From Halococcus thailandensis JCM 13552 (GTDB lineage: Archaea > Halobacteriota > Halobacteria > Halobacteriales > Halococcaceae), in NCBI RefSeq assembly GCF_000336715.1, contig NZ_AOMF01000155.1, positions 71,269 through 135,268 of the forward strand: a DNA stretch of 64,000 bases. Direction: 5' to 3'. Position numbers and translations under genes: made by a program. Below are positions 8,036 through 16,512 of the stretch, in pieces. How positions within the stretch are numbered: position 1 is the first letter of the stretch; the number at the start of each line of letters is the position of its first letter. The notes beneath the pieces were generated by a model, which saw only the letters and a list, made by a program, of their open reading frames with translations, was not told the origin of the DNA and did not search any database.

Positions 8036-9151
8036 ATGGCCGAGGACGGGATGCTCTCGTGGGACGAGTCGATCTTCCGTGACGAGCACGTCTTCGAGAT
8101 CGACTACCTGCCCGAGACCTTCCGGCATCGCGACGAGCAGCTGGAGGGGCTGCAGTACGCGCTCCGGCCCGCCGTCCGAGGCTCGCGCCCGCTCAACGCG
8201 ATGGTGCGCGGGCCGCCCGGCACGGGGAAGACGACGGCGATCCAGAAACTGTTCGGCGAGCTCGACGGCCGGCGCGGGGTTCGAACCGTGCGCGTCAACT
8301 GTCAGGTGGATTCGACGCGCTACGCGGTCTTCTCGCGGATCTTCGAGCAGCTCTTCGAGTACGAACCGCCGGCCAGCGGCGTCTCGTTCAAGAGCCTGTT
8401 CAAGCAGATCACCGACCACCTTACCGACGAGGACGAGATTTTAACTGTCTGTCTCGACGACGTGAACTACCTCTTCTACGAGGGCGAAGCCTCCGAGACC
8501 CTCTACTCGCTACTCAGGGCTCACGAGACACATGCGGGCGCGAAGATCGGTGTCCTTCTGGTTTCCTCGGATCTCGATCTCGACGTGATCGCCGAACTCG
8601 ACGGCCGCGTCCAGAGCGTCTTCCGTCCGGAGGAGGTGTTCTTCCCGGCCTACGACGAGGACGCGATCGTCGACATCCTCGGCGAGCGCGTCGAACGTGG
8701 CTTCCGCGACGACGTACTCGCACCGCCCGTTCTCGACCGTGTGGCCGCCCTCACCGCCGAGACGGGCGATCTGCGGGTCGGGATCGATCTCCTCCGGCGG
8801 GCGGGGTTGAACGCCGAACGCCGCGCGAGCGACGCCGTGGAGAGCGAGGACGTCGAGACGGCCTACGAGACGGCCAGACACGTCCACCTATCGCGGCGCG
8901 TCCGCGGGCTGTCCGATCCGGAGCGGACGCTCCTCCTGACGATCGCCGATCACGACGGCGAGCGCGCCGGCGCGGTCTACGAGGCCTTCCACGACGAGAC
9001 GGGGCTCGGCTACACGCGTTACTCGGAACTGGTCAACAAACTCGACCGCGTCGGGCTGGTCGATGCCGACTACACCACCGTCGAGGGGCGTGGTCGGTCG
9101 CGCGAGCTCTCGCTTTCGTACGACGCCGACGCGATCCGCGATCGGCTCTGA
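8036..9151 (+). CDS. Orc1/Cdc6-family replication initiator ATPase
   Basis: A 371-residue AAA+ protein that binds origin DNA and loads the MCM helicase, or acts as a paralogous regulator. Walker A is GPPGTGKTT near residue 62. The Walker B region reads TVCLDDVNYLF, with Asp-Asp instead of Asp-Glu, a variant I recall from a haloarchaeal Cdc6 clade. A winged-helix domain fills the last 90 residues (TGLGYTRYSELVNKLDRVGLV). Haloarchaea carry several such genes. I saw no origin-recognition-box repeats in the 83 bp before the gene or in the flanking gaps, so an origin here is not supported. Confidence 0.9.
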   Translation: MAEDGMLSWDESIFRDEHVFEIDYLPETFRHRDEQLEGLQYALRPAVRGSRPLNAMVRGPPGTGKTTAIQKLFGELDGRRGVRTVRVNCQVDSTRYAVFSRIFEQLFEYEPPASGVSFKSLFKQITDHLTDEDEILTVCLDDVNYLFYEGEASETLYSLLRAHETHAGAKIGVLLVSSDLDLDVIAELDGRVQSVFRPEEVFFPAYDEDAIVDILGERVERGFRDDVLAPPVLDRVAALTAETGDLRVGIDLLRRAGLNAERRASDAVESEDVETAYETARHVHLSRRVRGLSDPERTLLLTIADHDGERAGAVYEAFHDETGLGYTRYSELVNKLDRVGLVDADYTTVEGRGRSRELSLSYDADAIRDRL

Positions 9152-9176
9152 GGCCCGCTCCCGTTTCGCGACGCTG

Positions 9177-9950
9177 CTACTCGCTGCCCGTCCAGCGGAG
9201 CAGTAGTAGTGTGCCTTCGAACAGGGTGATCATCGTCGCCGCGACGAGGATGGGGGCCATCCCAGTCGGGTCGGGGCTGAACAGGAAGGAAAGTCCGAGG
9301 AAGGCCCCCCAGAAGTAGAGCCGTTTGCTCGCGAGCCAGGCCCGCGAGGTGACGCCCATCATGATCGCGAGCATCACGAACAGCGGGATCTGGAAGACGA
9401 GCGCGAAAAAGCCCATCAGCAGCGTCATCAGCCCGAAGGTCTCGGTCAGTCCGAACGCGATCGTCGTCACACCCTCGGAGTACTGGAGGAAGTAGGTGAA
9501 GATAACAGGCAAAATGAGATAGAACGCGAAGGCGACGCCGGCGATCGCGAGGACGAGGCTCGTCGGCACGGCCGCGAGGTAGTAGCGGCGCTCGTTCGGG
9601 TAGAGACCGGGGCGCATGAACCGATAGGTCTGATAGACGAACAGTGGCAGCGCGATCACGAACCCCGCGAGCGAGGAGACCTTGAGTCGGGCGAGGATCA
9701 GCGCGAGCGGGTCGTAGACGCGTGGTTTGGCCGCTCCCGGGCCCATCGGTCCCGGCAGCAGTTCGTACCAGATGAAGTTGATGAGATCGTCGGCGAGGGG
9801 GAAGACGATGCCGCTGACGATCGCCATGACGACCAGCACGATCGCCAGCCGCTTGATCATCTCCTCGATGTGGTCGGCAAGCGGCATCTCGGTGTCGTCG
9901 AGCGGCGCGTTCTCGCCGTCGGCGACAGCCGTCCCCGTCGACTCGGCCAT
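9177..9950 (-). CDS. tatC: Twin-arginine translocase subunit TatC (single-unit form)
   Basis: The 257-residue integral membrane protein recognises twin-Arg signal peptides as part of the Tat translocon that exports folded proteins. It has six predicted membrane helices. The N-terminal MPLADHIEEMIKRL corresponds to the HLxELRxR motif of TatC, and SFLFSPDPTGM corresponds to the conserved SP-P segment before helix 5. Haloarchaea depend heavily on Tat and commonly carry two TatC proteins; this is the short one (TatCo type). It is divergent from the double-length tatC at 10045 with a 94-bp shared promoter region. Confidence 0.92.
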   Translation of the reverse strand: MAESTGTAVADGENAPLDDTEMPLADHIEEMIKRLAIVLVVMAIVSGIVFPLADDLINFIWYELLPGPMGPGAAKPRVYDPLALILARLKVSSLAGFVIALPLFVYQTYRFMRPGLYPNERRYYLAAVPTSLVLAIAGVAFAFYLILPVIFTYFLQYSEGVTTIAFGLTETFGLMTLLMGFFALVFQIPLFVMLAIMMGVTSRAWLASKRLYFWGAFLGLSFLFSPDPTGMAPILVAATMITLFEGTLLLLRWTGSE

Positions 9951-10044
9951 TCGATCGATCGTTTCGCGGTCAGCGTTGTAAGCCTTCTTCTCGCCGGCGC
10001 GACCGACAAGATTGATAACCGGGAGTCAGCAACCCTCTCGTAGG

Positions 10045-12291
10045 ATGTCCGGAGCCGTCGACGAGGACGTTCGCCGCTCGGTCGCGCGCGGACGGGAGAC
10101 GCTGGGTGCGCTGCTGTCGGCTGCCCAGACGCATCTCCAGAAGGTCGCGATCGTCTTCCTCGTCGCCTTCCTCGGCTCGTTCTACGCGCTCTGGCTCTAC
10201 GTCTGGGATCGCCTCAAAGCGGATCTCTTCGCGCGATTGCCGCCTGCGGTCGCCAAACAGACCTCGGTCGTCGCCACGACGCCGTTCGACGTGCCGCTCC
10301 TGCAGGTGAAGATCGCGTTGTTCGTCGCTGCGTTCGTCTCGCTGCCCGTCCTGCTCTACTACTCGCGCGACGCGCTCAAGACCCGCGGCTACTGGCCGCG
10401 GATCGGCGGCCGCTGGAAGGCCGCGCTCGTCGTGCTCATCGCGGCCTTCCTGTTCGTTCTCGGTGCCGCCTACGGCTACTTCGTCTTCTTCCCGCTGATG
10501 TTCGAGTTCCTGGCGTCGAACTCCGTCGCGGTCGGTTTCCAGCCAACCTACTCGATCGTGCTCTGGGCGCAGTTCATCCTCCTGCTCTCGATTTCGTTCG
10601 GTATCGCCGCCCAGCTCCCGCTCGTGATGACCGGGCTCTCGCTGTCGGAGATCGTCCCCTACGAGACATTCAGGGAAAAATGGAAGTACGCCATCATCGC
10701 CGCCTTCGGCTTCGGCGCGCTGTTCTCGCCGCCGGACCCGTTCACGCAGGTGCTCTGGGCGCTGCCGATCATCCTCCTCTACGTGCTCAGCCTCGGCCTC
10801 ACGCGCTTCGTCGTGACCCTCCAGCGCGGCGGGAGCGCCGTCAGCGTTCGCGGGGTCGTCCGCGATCGCTGGCTGCGAATCTTCGGTATCCCCACGCTGA
10901 TCGCCGGCGGCGTCGCCGGTGCCATCGTCGCCGGTTTCGGCGGCTACTTCAATCAGGTGATCGTCCCGCAGATCCCCTTCTTCACGCCCGAGGAACCGGT
11001 GTTCAAGTATATCGGCCCGCTGCTCGGCCTGCCGCGGGACGCGGCCATCGCGGCCGTCGCGGCGGCGGTCTTCCTCGTGTTAGTCGTCCTCGCGCTCGTC
11101 TACTACCTCTACCGCGCCGTCGAGAGCGCTGCCGCCGAACCCGGCCGCCCCGACAGCCCCGCGACGATCGACGTCGGCGCGCTCGACGAGGCGGGCGTCC
11201 GGGCCGCACCCGCCGAGGCGTTCGCCGAAATGAGCGAAGAGGAGGCGACCGCGCAGGCGAGCATGGCGATGAGCGACGGCGATCCGAACAAGGCACAGGC
11301 GATCCTCGACCGCTTCGACGACGCACAGACCGCCGACGAGGACGCCGACGAACTCGACGCGGATGCCGACCAGGACGAGGAGTTCCCCGACGAGTTCGAG
11401 CCGGCCGTCGAGGATCAGGGAACCGAAGACGCGGCCGAGAGCAACGCACTCACCCGGACGACCGCCGGGATGGTCGACTCGTTCACCGCCGAGGAGACGA
11501 CCGAGGAGGACATCGGCGGCTACTACTACGACATCGCGTTCGTCCTCAACAGCCTGCGATCGCGGGCCTTCCTCCTCTTCGGACTGTTCATGGCCGTGCT
11601 CGCCGGCACGTTCATCTGGCTCTCACAGGGCGGTATCGGTGGGATTCGATCGGACTTCCTCACCCGTCTGCCGGCGGCCGTCCGCCCGGAGAGCGTCGGC
11701 GTCGTCGAACTGCATCCCGTGGAGGCGCTCGTCTTCGAGATCAAGCTCAGTACCCTCTTAGCGGTGCTCGCCATCCTGCCCTTCTTCCTCTACTGGGCCT
11801 GGCCGGCGCTGCGTGAGCGTGGTCTGGCCGGCGGCGACAGACGGGTGTTGTTCGCCTGGGCCGGTGCGATGCTGGCGAGCCTCGTCGGCGGCGTCGCGGT
11901 CGGCTACACCACCGTGGCCCCCACGGTCATCTCGTGGCTCGCCGCCGACGTCGTCGGATCGAACATGGTCGTCGCCTATCGGATCAGCGCCGCGGGCTGG
12001 CTCGTCTTCTTCACGACCGCCGGTATCGGCCTGCTCGCGATGATCCCCGTGACGATGGTGCTGTTCCATCGCGGGGGGCTGGTGCTCTACGGCGCGATGC
12101 GCAACCGCTGGCGCGAGGTGACCGTCGGCGTGTTCGCGTTCACCGCCTACGTCTCGCCGCGTGGCGTGTTCATGATGTTCATCATCGGCATCCCGATCAT
12201 GCTCTGCTACGGGCTCGGACTCGGCCTGCTCTGGATATACACCCTCGGCGGGCGGCGGACGACGCGGAGCCAGCGCGAGAGCGCCGACTGA
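10045..12291 (+). CDS. tatC: Double-length twin-arginine translocase TatC (TatCt type)
   Basis: A 748-residue protein made of two TatC-like halves. The first (about residues 1-290) contains TM helices and the signature GALFSPPDPFTQVLWALP. The second (about 490-740) repeats the layout with FTAYVSPRGVFMMFIIGIPI. They are joined by two extra helices and an acidic cytosolic linker (about residues 370-470, rich in Glu and Asp). This arrangement, about 14 membrane helices, is known as TatCt in Haloferax and is restricted to haloarchaea. I chose the Met at 10045 (MSGAVDEDVRR) since the upstream in-frame codons have no family similarity. Confidence 0.92.
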   Translation: MSGAVDEDVRRSVARGRETLGALLSAAQTHLQKVAIVFLVAFLGSFYALWLYVWDRLKADLFARLPPAVAKQTSVVATTPFDVPLLQVKIALFVAAFVSLPVLLYYSRDALKTRGYWPRIGGRWKAALVVLIAAFLFVLGAAYGYFVFFPLMFEFLASNSVAVGFQPTYSIVLWAQFILLLSISFGIAAQLPLVMTGLSLSEIVPYETFREKWKYAIIAAFGFGALFSPPDPFTQVLWALPIILLYVLSLGLTRFVVTLQRGGSAVSVRGVVRDRWLRIFGIPTLIAGGVAGAIVAGFGGYFNQVIVPQIPFFTPEEPVFKYIGPLLGLPRDAAIAAVAAAVFLVLVVLALVYYLYRAVESAAAEPGRPDSPATIDVGALDEAGVRAAPAEAFAEMSEEEATAQASMAMSDGDPNKAQAILDRFDDAQTADEDADELDADADQDEEFPDEFEPAVEDQGTEDAAESNALTRTTAGMVDSFTAEETTEEDIGGYYYDIAFVLNSLRSRAFLLFGLFMAVLAGTFIWLSQGGIGGIRSDFLTRLPAAVRPESVGVVELHPVEALVFEIKLSTLLAVLAILPFFLYWAWPALRERGLAGGDRRVLFAWAGAMLASLVGGVAVGYTTVAPTVISWLAADVVGSNMVVAYRISAAGWLVFFTTAGIGLLAMIPVTMVLFHRGGLVLYGAMRNRWREVTVGVFAFTAYVSPRGVFMMFIIGIPIMLCYGLGLGLLWIYTLGGRRTTRSQRESAD

Positions 12292-12328
12292 CCGAACGGC
12301 CTATCTACCCGTAGCGTTCGCCTCCGGT

Positions 12329-12370
12329 ATGACACACTCCTCGACGGACAGCGCCGGGAGGCCACGATGA
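12329..12370 (+). other. 13-codon upstream ORF overlapping the transporter start
   Basis: A short ORF (peptide MTHSSTDSAGRPR) whose TGA stop overlaps the ATG of the transporter gene as ATGA. This geometry permits termination-reinitiation coupling. It is too short for statistics, and coding activity is an inference. Confidence 0.3.
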
Positions 12371-13080
12371 GCGACCGCGGGGCCTCCGGCGTCCAGGTCG
12401 CGCTGATCGCCCTCTTTACCACGGCGCTCGTGACCGCCCAGCTCACCGCGACGAAGGTGCTCGCGTTCTCGATCCCGTTCTCGCTGCCGATCGTCGGTTC
12501 GGAGCTGATCCTTCCGGGTGCGTCGCTCGCCTACGCGCTGACCTTCCTCGCCTCCGATTGCTACTCGGAACTGTACGGCCGGCGGTCGGCGCACGTCCTC
12601 GTCAACCTCGGTTTCGCGATGAACCTCGTGCTCCTGGTGCTGGTCTGGGCGACGATCGCCGCCCCCGCCGCGGCCAGCAGCGCGGTCGATCCCGGGACGT
12701 TCGCCGCGGTGCTCGGCGCGAGCACCAACGTGGTGCTCGGCAGCCTGCTCGCCTATCTCGTGAGCCAGAACTGGGACGTGTTCGTCTTCCACCGGCTCAA
12801 GGAGTACACCGACGGGCGCGCGCTCTGGCTGCGCAACGTCGGCTCGACGGCGACGAGTCAGGCGATCGACACCGTGATCTTCGTCGGCGTCGCCTTCTAT
12901 CTCGCTCCCGAACTGCTCGGCGTCGGCAGCGCGCTCCCGCCGTCGATCCTGCTCGGTCTCGGGATCGGCCAGTACCTTCTCAAACTCCTCATCGCGCTGT
13001 TCGACACGCCCGCGGTCTACGCCATCGTCGGCTACGCGCGCTCGCGGACGACGACCGGATCGGCCACCAGCGCCGACTGA
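12367..13080 (+). CDS. Queuosine-precursor-type transporter (YhhQ/VUT family)
   Basis: A 237-residue membrane protein with about six helices. Family features are the N-terminal TTALVTAQLTATKVLAF, the segment ASLAYALTFLASDCYSELYGR with its conserved DxxxExYG-like motif, and the late LWLRNVGSTATSQAIDTVIF. Bacterial YhhQ imports queuosine precursors; in archaea, which make archaeosine, import of deazaguanines is the likely parallel. The gene follows tatCt on the same strand with a 75-bp gap that holds a tiny ORF overlapping this start. Confidence 0.85.
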   Translation: MSDRGASGVQVALIALFTTALVTAQLTATKVLAFSIPFSLPIVGSELILPGASLAYALTFLASDCYSELYGRRSAHVLVNLGFAMNLVLLVLVWATIAAPAAASSAVDPGTFAAVLGASTNVVLGSLLAYLVSQNWDVFVFHRLKEYTDGRALWLRNVGSTATSQAIDTVIFVGVAFYLAPELLGVGSALPPSILLGLGIGQYLLKLLIALFDTPAVYAIVGYARSRTTTGSATSAD

Positions 13081-13096
13081 TCTTCTTTCCCACTTC

Positions 13097-13708
13097 TCAC
13101 TCGCCGTCGTCCGATTCCAGCTCCGCCCGACCGCTGGTCGCGCTCAGCAGTCGCTCGCGCAGCTCCTCGGCGTCGGCGCTCGGCACGCGCACCGCGAAAC
13201 TCGCCCGCTCTTCGTACTCGGCCTCGAACTCCACGTCACTGCTTTCGAGGATCCCACGAACGGTCCCCGAATCGTCGTAGTCGACGGCGAGGCGGAGCCG
13301 TTCGTGCGGGCGCTGTTCGACGGTTCCGGCGTCGTCGAGCGCGAGCTTCACCGCTCGGCCGTATGCACGGGCGAGCCCACCGACGCCGAGGTTCGTCCCG
13401 CCGTAGTAGCGCGTGACGACCGCCGCGACGTTTTCGATTTCCTCGCGTTCCATGACCGTCAGCGCGGGTTTGCCGGCCGACCCGCCGGGCTCGCCGTCGT
13501 CGCTCGCGTACTCCCGGAGCGGATCGGCGCGCACCCGGTAGGCCGGCACGTTGTGCGACGCGTCCGGATGTTCGTTCTCGATAGCGGCGACGAATTCTTC
13601 GGCGTCGGCGACCGTTTCTGCGGGCGCGATGTAACCGATGAACCGCGAGCCGCGCTCCTCGAAGGCCGCCTCGCCGCGTCCCCCGACCGTGCGATAGGTT
13701 TCGCTCAT
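13097..13708 (-). CDS. IMPACT/YigZ family protein
   Basis: A 203-residue cytosolic protein. The N-terminal domain carries the UPF0029 signature: GSRFIGYIAPAETVADAEEFVAAIENEHPDA-like opening, DDGEPGGSAGKPAL near residue 70-84, then VVTRYYGGTNLGVGGLARAYG at about 97-117. A C-terminal ferredoxin-like DUF1949-type domain follows. Family members bind nucleic acid or ribosomes, and the eukaryotic relative IMPACT modulates GCN2; the archaeal role is unknown. Its start overlaps the stop of the ACT regulator gene (4 bp), so both probably form an operon with hisB. Confidence 0.88.
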   Translation of the reverse strand: MSETYRTVGGRGEAAFEERGSRFIGYIAPAETVADAEEFVAAIENEHPDASHNVPAYRVRADPLREYASDDGEPGGSAGKPALTVMEREEIENVAAVVTRYYGGTNLGVGGLARAYGRAVKLALDDAGTVEQRPHERLRLAVDYDDSGTVRGILESSDVEFEAEYEERASFAVRVPSADAEELRERLLSATSGRAELESDDGE

Positions 13709-14208
13709 TCGAGTTCGAGCTTGCGGACGAACGGGAGCTCGCGGACCTCCGTCAACACGTCACCGGGGAGCGGCTCGTCGGTGATGATCGACAGCCGCGG
13801 CTCGTCGGTGAACTCGGGGTCCTCGCTGATCGTCTGCCGAATCGAGATATCGTGGTCGGCGATCACGGTCGTGACGCGAGCGACGATGCCGACCCCTTCG
13901 GCGTCGCCGACCGCGACGGTGAGCACCGAGAGATCGAGCACCGGCGCGAGGTCCTTCAGACTGGGCACTGCCGAAATATTCTGGAAGATCGGTCGCAGTT
14001 CGTCGTCGTCGAGCAGCGTGTCGGTCGTCGAGTCGACCACTCTTCTGTCGACGCCGACCTCGGTCGCGATCTGTGTGTTCGGAATTTCGATGCCGCCCGA
14101 GACCACCCGTCCCTCCGAACTGACCGAGAAGCCGCGTTCGAGCAGCAGCCTGACGACGGCCTGCTGGCCCGGGCTGCCCGCGAACTTCGCCATGATCTCG
14201 TCGAACAT
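13705..14208 (-). CDS. ACT-domain regulator of amino-acid metabolism
   Basis: A 167-residue protein of the archaeal COG2061 type. The N-terminal half resembles a winged helix: AVVRLLLERGFSVSSEGRVVSGGIEIPNTQIATEVGVDRRVV. The C-terminal half is an ACT domain (LTVAVGDAEGVGIVARVTTVIADHDISIRQT), which usually binds an amino acid. The start at 14208 overlaps the hisB stop in TGATG, and a GTG lies one codon upstream. Position directly after hisB suggests amino-acid-responsive control of histidine or related biosynthesis; no target site is visible. Confidence 0.85.
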   Translation of the reverse strand: MFDEIMAKFAGSPGQQAVVRLLLERGFSVSSEGRVVSGGIEIPNTQIATEVGVDRRVVDSTTDTLLDDDELRPIFQNISAVPSLKDLAPVLDLSVLTVAVGDAEGVGIVARVTTVIADHDISIRQTISEDPEFTDEPRLSIITDEPLPGDVLTEVRELPFVRKLELE

Positions 14209-14792
14209 CACAGCGTGCCTTTCGTGCTCGGGGTTCCCTCGCGGCGCTCGTCGGGCCGTGTGGCGTCGTCGAGCGCCCGCGCGACGGCCTTGAACAGCGC
14301 CTCGATCTCGTGGTGGGCGTTCTCGCCCTCCAGTTCAGTGTGGAGCGTCAGTCCGGCGTTCGTCGCGAGCGAGCGGAAGAAATGCGGGGCCATCACGCTC
14401 GTGAACTCCCCGACCGTGGCCTGCGAGAGTTCGCCGTCGAATTCGAACAACGGTCGTCCCGACACGTCGACGACAGCGCCCGCGACGGCCTCGTCGAGCG
14501 GGACTTTCCGATCGGCGAACCGTCGGATTCCGGTCCGGTCGCCGAGCGCCTCGTCGAAAGCCGTCCCGAGCGCGATGGCGACGTCCTCGATCGTGTGGTG
14601 GTCGTCGACGTGGAGATCGCCGTCGCAGGTCACGTCGAGATCGAACAGGCCGTGTTTCGCGAACGAGTCGAGCATGTGATCGAGGAAGCCGATGCCCGTC
14701 TCGGCGGTCGCGTCGCCGTCGCCGTCGATGGTGAGCGAGAGCTCGATGGCCGTCTCGGCCGTCTCGCGCGTTACGGTCGCAGTCCGGGGCAT
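14208..14792 (-). CDS. hisB: Imidazoleglycerol-phosphate dehydratase HisB
   Basis: Catalyses the sixth step of histidine synthesis, dehydrating imidazole glycerol phosphate to imidazole acetol phosphate. The 194-residue monofunctional form shows both metal-binding His clusters of the duplicated fold: [14 protein letters not shown] with [10 protein letters not shown] in the first half, and APHFFRSLA with [13 protein letters not shown] in the second. It is the first gene of a tightly overlapping operon with the ACT regulator and IMPACT protein. The other his genes here, hisA at 15674 and hisH at 35958, are separate transcription units. Confidence 0.96.
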   Translation of the reverse strand: MPRTATVTRETAETAIELSLTIDGDGDATAETGIGFLDHMLDSFAKHGLFDLDVTCDGDLHVDDHHTIEDVAIALGTAFDEALGDRTGIRRFADRKVPLDEAVAGAVVDVSGRPLFEFDGELSQATVGEFTSVMAPHFFRSLATNAGLTLHTELEGENAHHEIEALFKAVARALDDATRPDERREGTPSTKGTL

Positions 14793-14880
14793 ATCGGTGC
14801 TTTCCGGGCAGACGTAAGGCGGTTATGCTAGCCGTCGGTCGTCCCAAACCCTTATTTTCCAGCCGAATACCATCTGAGTC

Positions 14881-15600
14881 ATGGATATCGACGACGGAAC
14901 GAGTGACCGTGATCCGGACGACCGATCCACCGCCGGTGATCGTTCCACGGCCGACGATCGCTCCACGACTGACGGCCACACCACGACTGACGGCCGCTCC
15001 ACGGCCGACACCACCCCGACCCCGGACCGATCGACCGGTGAGACGCGCCGCGAGGGTGGTGCCGGTGAGACGATCGGCCGAAGCCTCGACTCGGCGCGCG
15101 ACACGCTCGCCCAGTCCGGCCCGCGATCACAGCTCACCTTCGTCATCGGGCTGTTCGCCATCGTCGGTGCCGGCTTCGGTCTGCTGGGCGTCATCGTCCT
15201 CGAACTGCTCGCCGGCGGTAGCGGTGGCGGGTTCGGCCAAGCGATCGCCGCCGCCCTGTTCCTGGTCTCGGTGCTCGTCGTCGTGTTGCTGACCGGTCCC
15301 GTCATGGCTGCCCTCTCCGGGCTTCGCATCGCCGAACGGTTGGACGAGGCACGAGCGACCTATCTCACGAGTTTCGTCGCCACCGCGGTCGGCTACGTCG
15401 TGATGGTGCTCATCGCTGCCGTGCTCATCGGTCTCGTCGCCGGCGGTGGCGGCGGTGCCGAAGCCACCACGACCGGGGGCACGACCACGAACCCCTTCGA
15501 CATCGCGGATCTCGTCGTCCCGCTGGTCGCTCTCGCCATTCCGGTCGGCCTCACCGGGCTGGCGTCGGCGTTTCTCACGCGCTGGAACGCCACTCGGTGA
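14881..15600 (+). CDS. Haloarchaeal four-helix membrane protein with repetitive N-terminus
   Basis: A 239-residue protein of unknown function. Residues 1-45 are a low-complexity tract built on DRST and TTDG repeats (Asp, Arg, Ser, Thr only), probably a disordered cytosolic tail. Four hydrophobic segments follow at about 82-108, 117-142, 160-188 and 205-230, separated by a Gly-rich loop (GGGGGAEATTTGGTTTN). It lies between hisB and hisA but on the opposite strand, so no functional link with histidine synthesis is implied. Confidence 0.7.
   Translation: MDIDDGTSDRDPDDRSTAGDRSTADDRSTTDGHTTTDGRSTADTTPTPDRSTGETRREGGAGETIGRSLDSARDTLAQSGPRSQLTFVIGLFAIVGAGFGLLGVIVLELLAGGSGGGFGQAIAAALFLVSVLVVVLLTGPVMAALSGLRIAERLDEARATYLTSFVATAVGYVVMVLIAAVLIGLVAGGGGGAEATTTGGTTTNPFDIADLVVPLVALAIPVGLTGLASAFLTRWNATR
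14918..15012 (+). repeat. Degenerate short tandem repeats in coding sequence
   Basis: Imperfect 18-21-bp units of the form GAyCGwTCCACsrC encode the DRST/TDG repeats of the membrane protein. The copies differ at several positions, so this is an old, drifting expansion inside the gene. Confidence 0.6.
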
Positions 15601-15673
15601 AACGACGCCGACCTCCCACCTCGATCGCCGACTCGCAAGCCGTCGCCGTACTGACCCCGCGCTGGCGGTTCCT

Positions 15674-16399
15674 TCACTCGTCGAGCGCCGCACGCGCATC
15701 GGCGAGCGTGAACCGTCCCTCGTAGAGCGCGCTACCGACGACGACCGCGTCCGCACCCGCTCCGCGGAGCGTCCGGATGTCGTCGATCGTGCCGACACCG
15801 CCGCTGGCGACGACCGGGATCGAGACCGCTTCCGCAATCCGGCGAACGCGTTCGGCCTCGACGCCCTCTAGCCGACCTTCGACGTCGACGTCGGTGAACA
15901 GGATCCCGCCCGCCCCGCGCTGTTCGTACTCGACGGCCGCCTCGGTGGGATCCATCCCCGTGCCCTCGGTCCAGCCGGCGACGACGACTTCGCCATCGCT
16001 GGCGTCGAGACTGACGAGCACTCGTCCGGGGTGGGTCTCGCTTATCTCCGTGACGAGATCGGGATTCTCGACGGCTGCAGTGCCCAGGATCACCCGTTCG
16101 ACGCCGCTGTCGAGCAGCGAACGGGCGTCGGTGGCGGTGCGGATCCCGCCGCCGAGTTGCACAGGAATATCGACCGCGTCGACGATCCGTTCGATCGCCG
16201 CCGCGTTCTCGCGTTCGCCGTCGAAGGCTCCGTCCAGATCGACGAGGTGGAGCGTGCGCGCGCCCGCCGCGACCCAGCGCTCGGCCGCTTCGACCGGATC
16301 GCCGTACTCCGTTTCGCTCCCACGCTCGCCGCCGACGAGCTGGACGACCTCTCCCTCTTGCACGTCGACGGCCGGGATCACCTCGAAACCCTCGAACAT
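15674..16399 (-). CDS. hisA: ProFAR isomerase HisA
   Basis: Catalyses the fourth step of histidine synthesis, the Amadori isomerisation of ProFAR to PRFAR. The 241-residue TIM barrel shows the half-barrel repeats typical of HisA: VIPAVDVQEGEVVQLVGGE at the N-terminus with catalytic Asp in AVDV, QLGGGIRT in the first half and VASGGVGT plus VVGSALYEG in the second. Phosphate-binding Gly-rich loops occur at both repeat ends. The gene stands alone; about 110 bp separate its start from the divergent phosphate transporter. Confidence 0.95.
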   Translation of the reverse strand: MFEGFEVIPAVDVQEGEVVQLVGGERGSETEYGDPVEAAERWVAAGARTLHLVDLDGAFDGERENAAAIERIVDAVDIPVQLGGGIRTATDARSLLDSGVERVILGTAAVENPDLVTEISETHPGRVLVSLDASDGEVVVAGWTEGTGMDPTEAAVEYEQRGAGGILFTDVDVEGRLEGVEAERVRRIAEAVSIPVVASGGVGTIDDIRTLRGAGADAVVVGSALYEGRFTLADARAALDE

Positions 16400-16512
16400 G
16401 AGGGCTCTCCGCGAGCGCCGGCCTAAACCCGTCGGAAACCGTCGCTGATAACTTACAAACTGGTTTCACGTGGGCGAGAAAGAACTATCCGTTCGGCGTC
16501 GTATGAGTGACT

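Noticed and set aside
14918-15012. CRISPR-like regular repeats
   Set aside because: The units are 18-21 bp, degenerate, without unique spacers and in frame within a coding sequence. No CRISPR array or cas gene was seen anywhere in the window.
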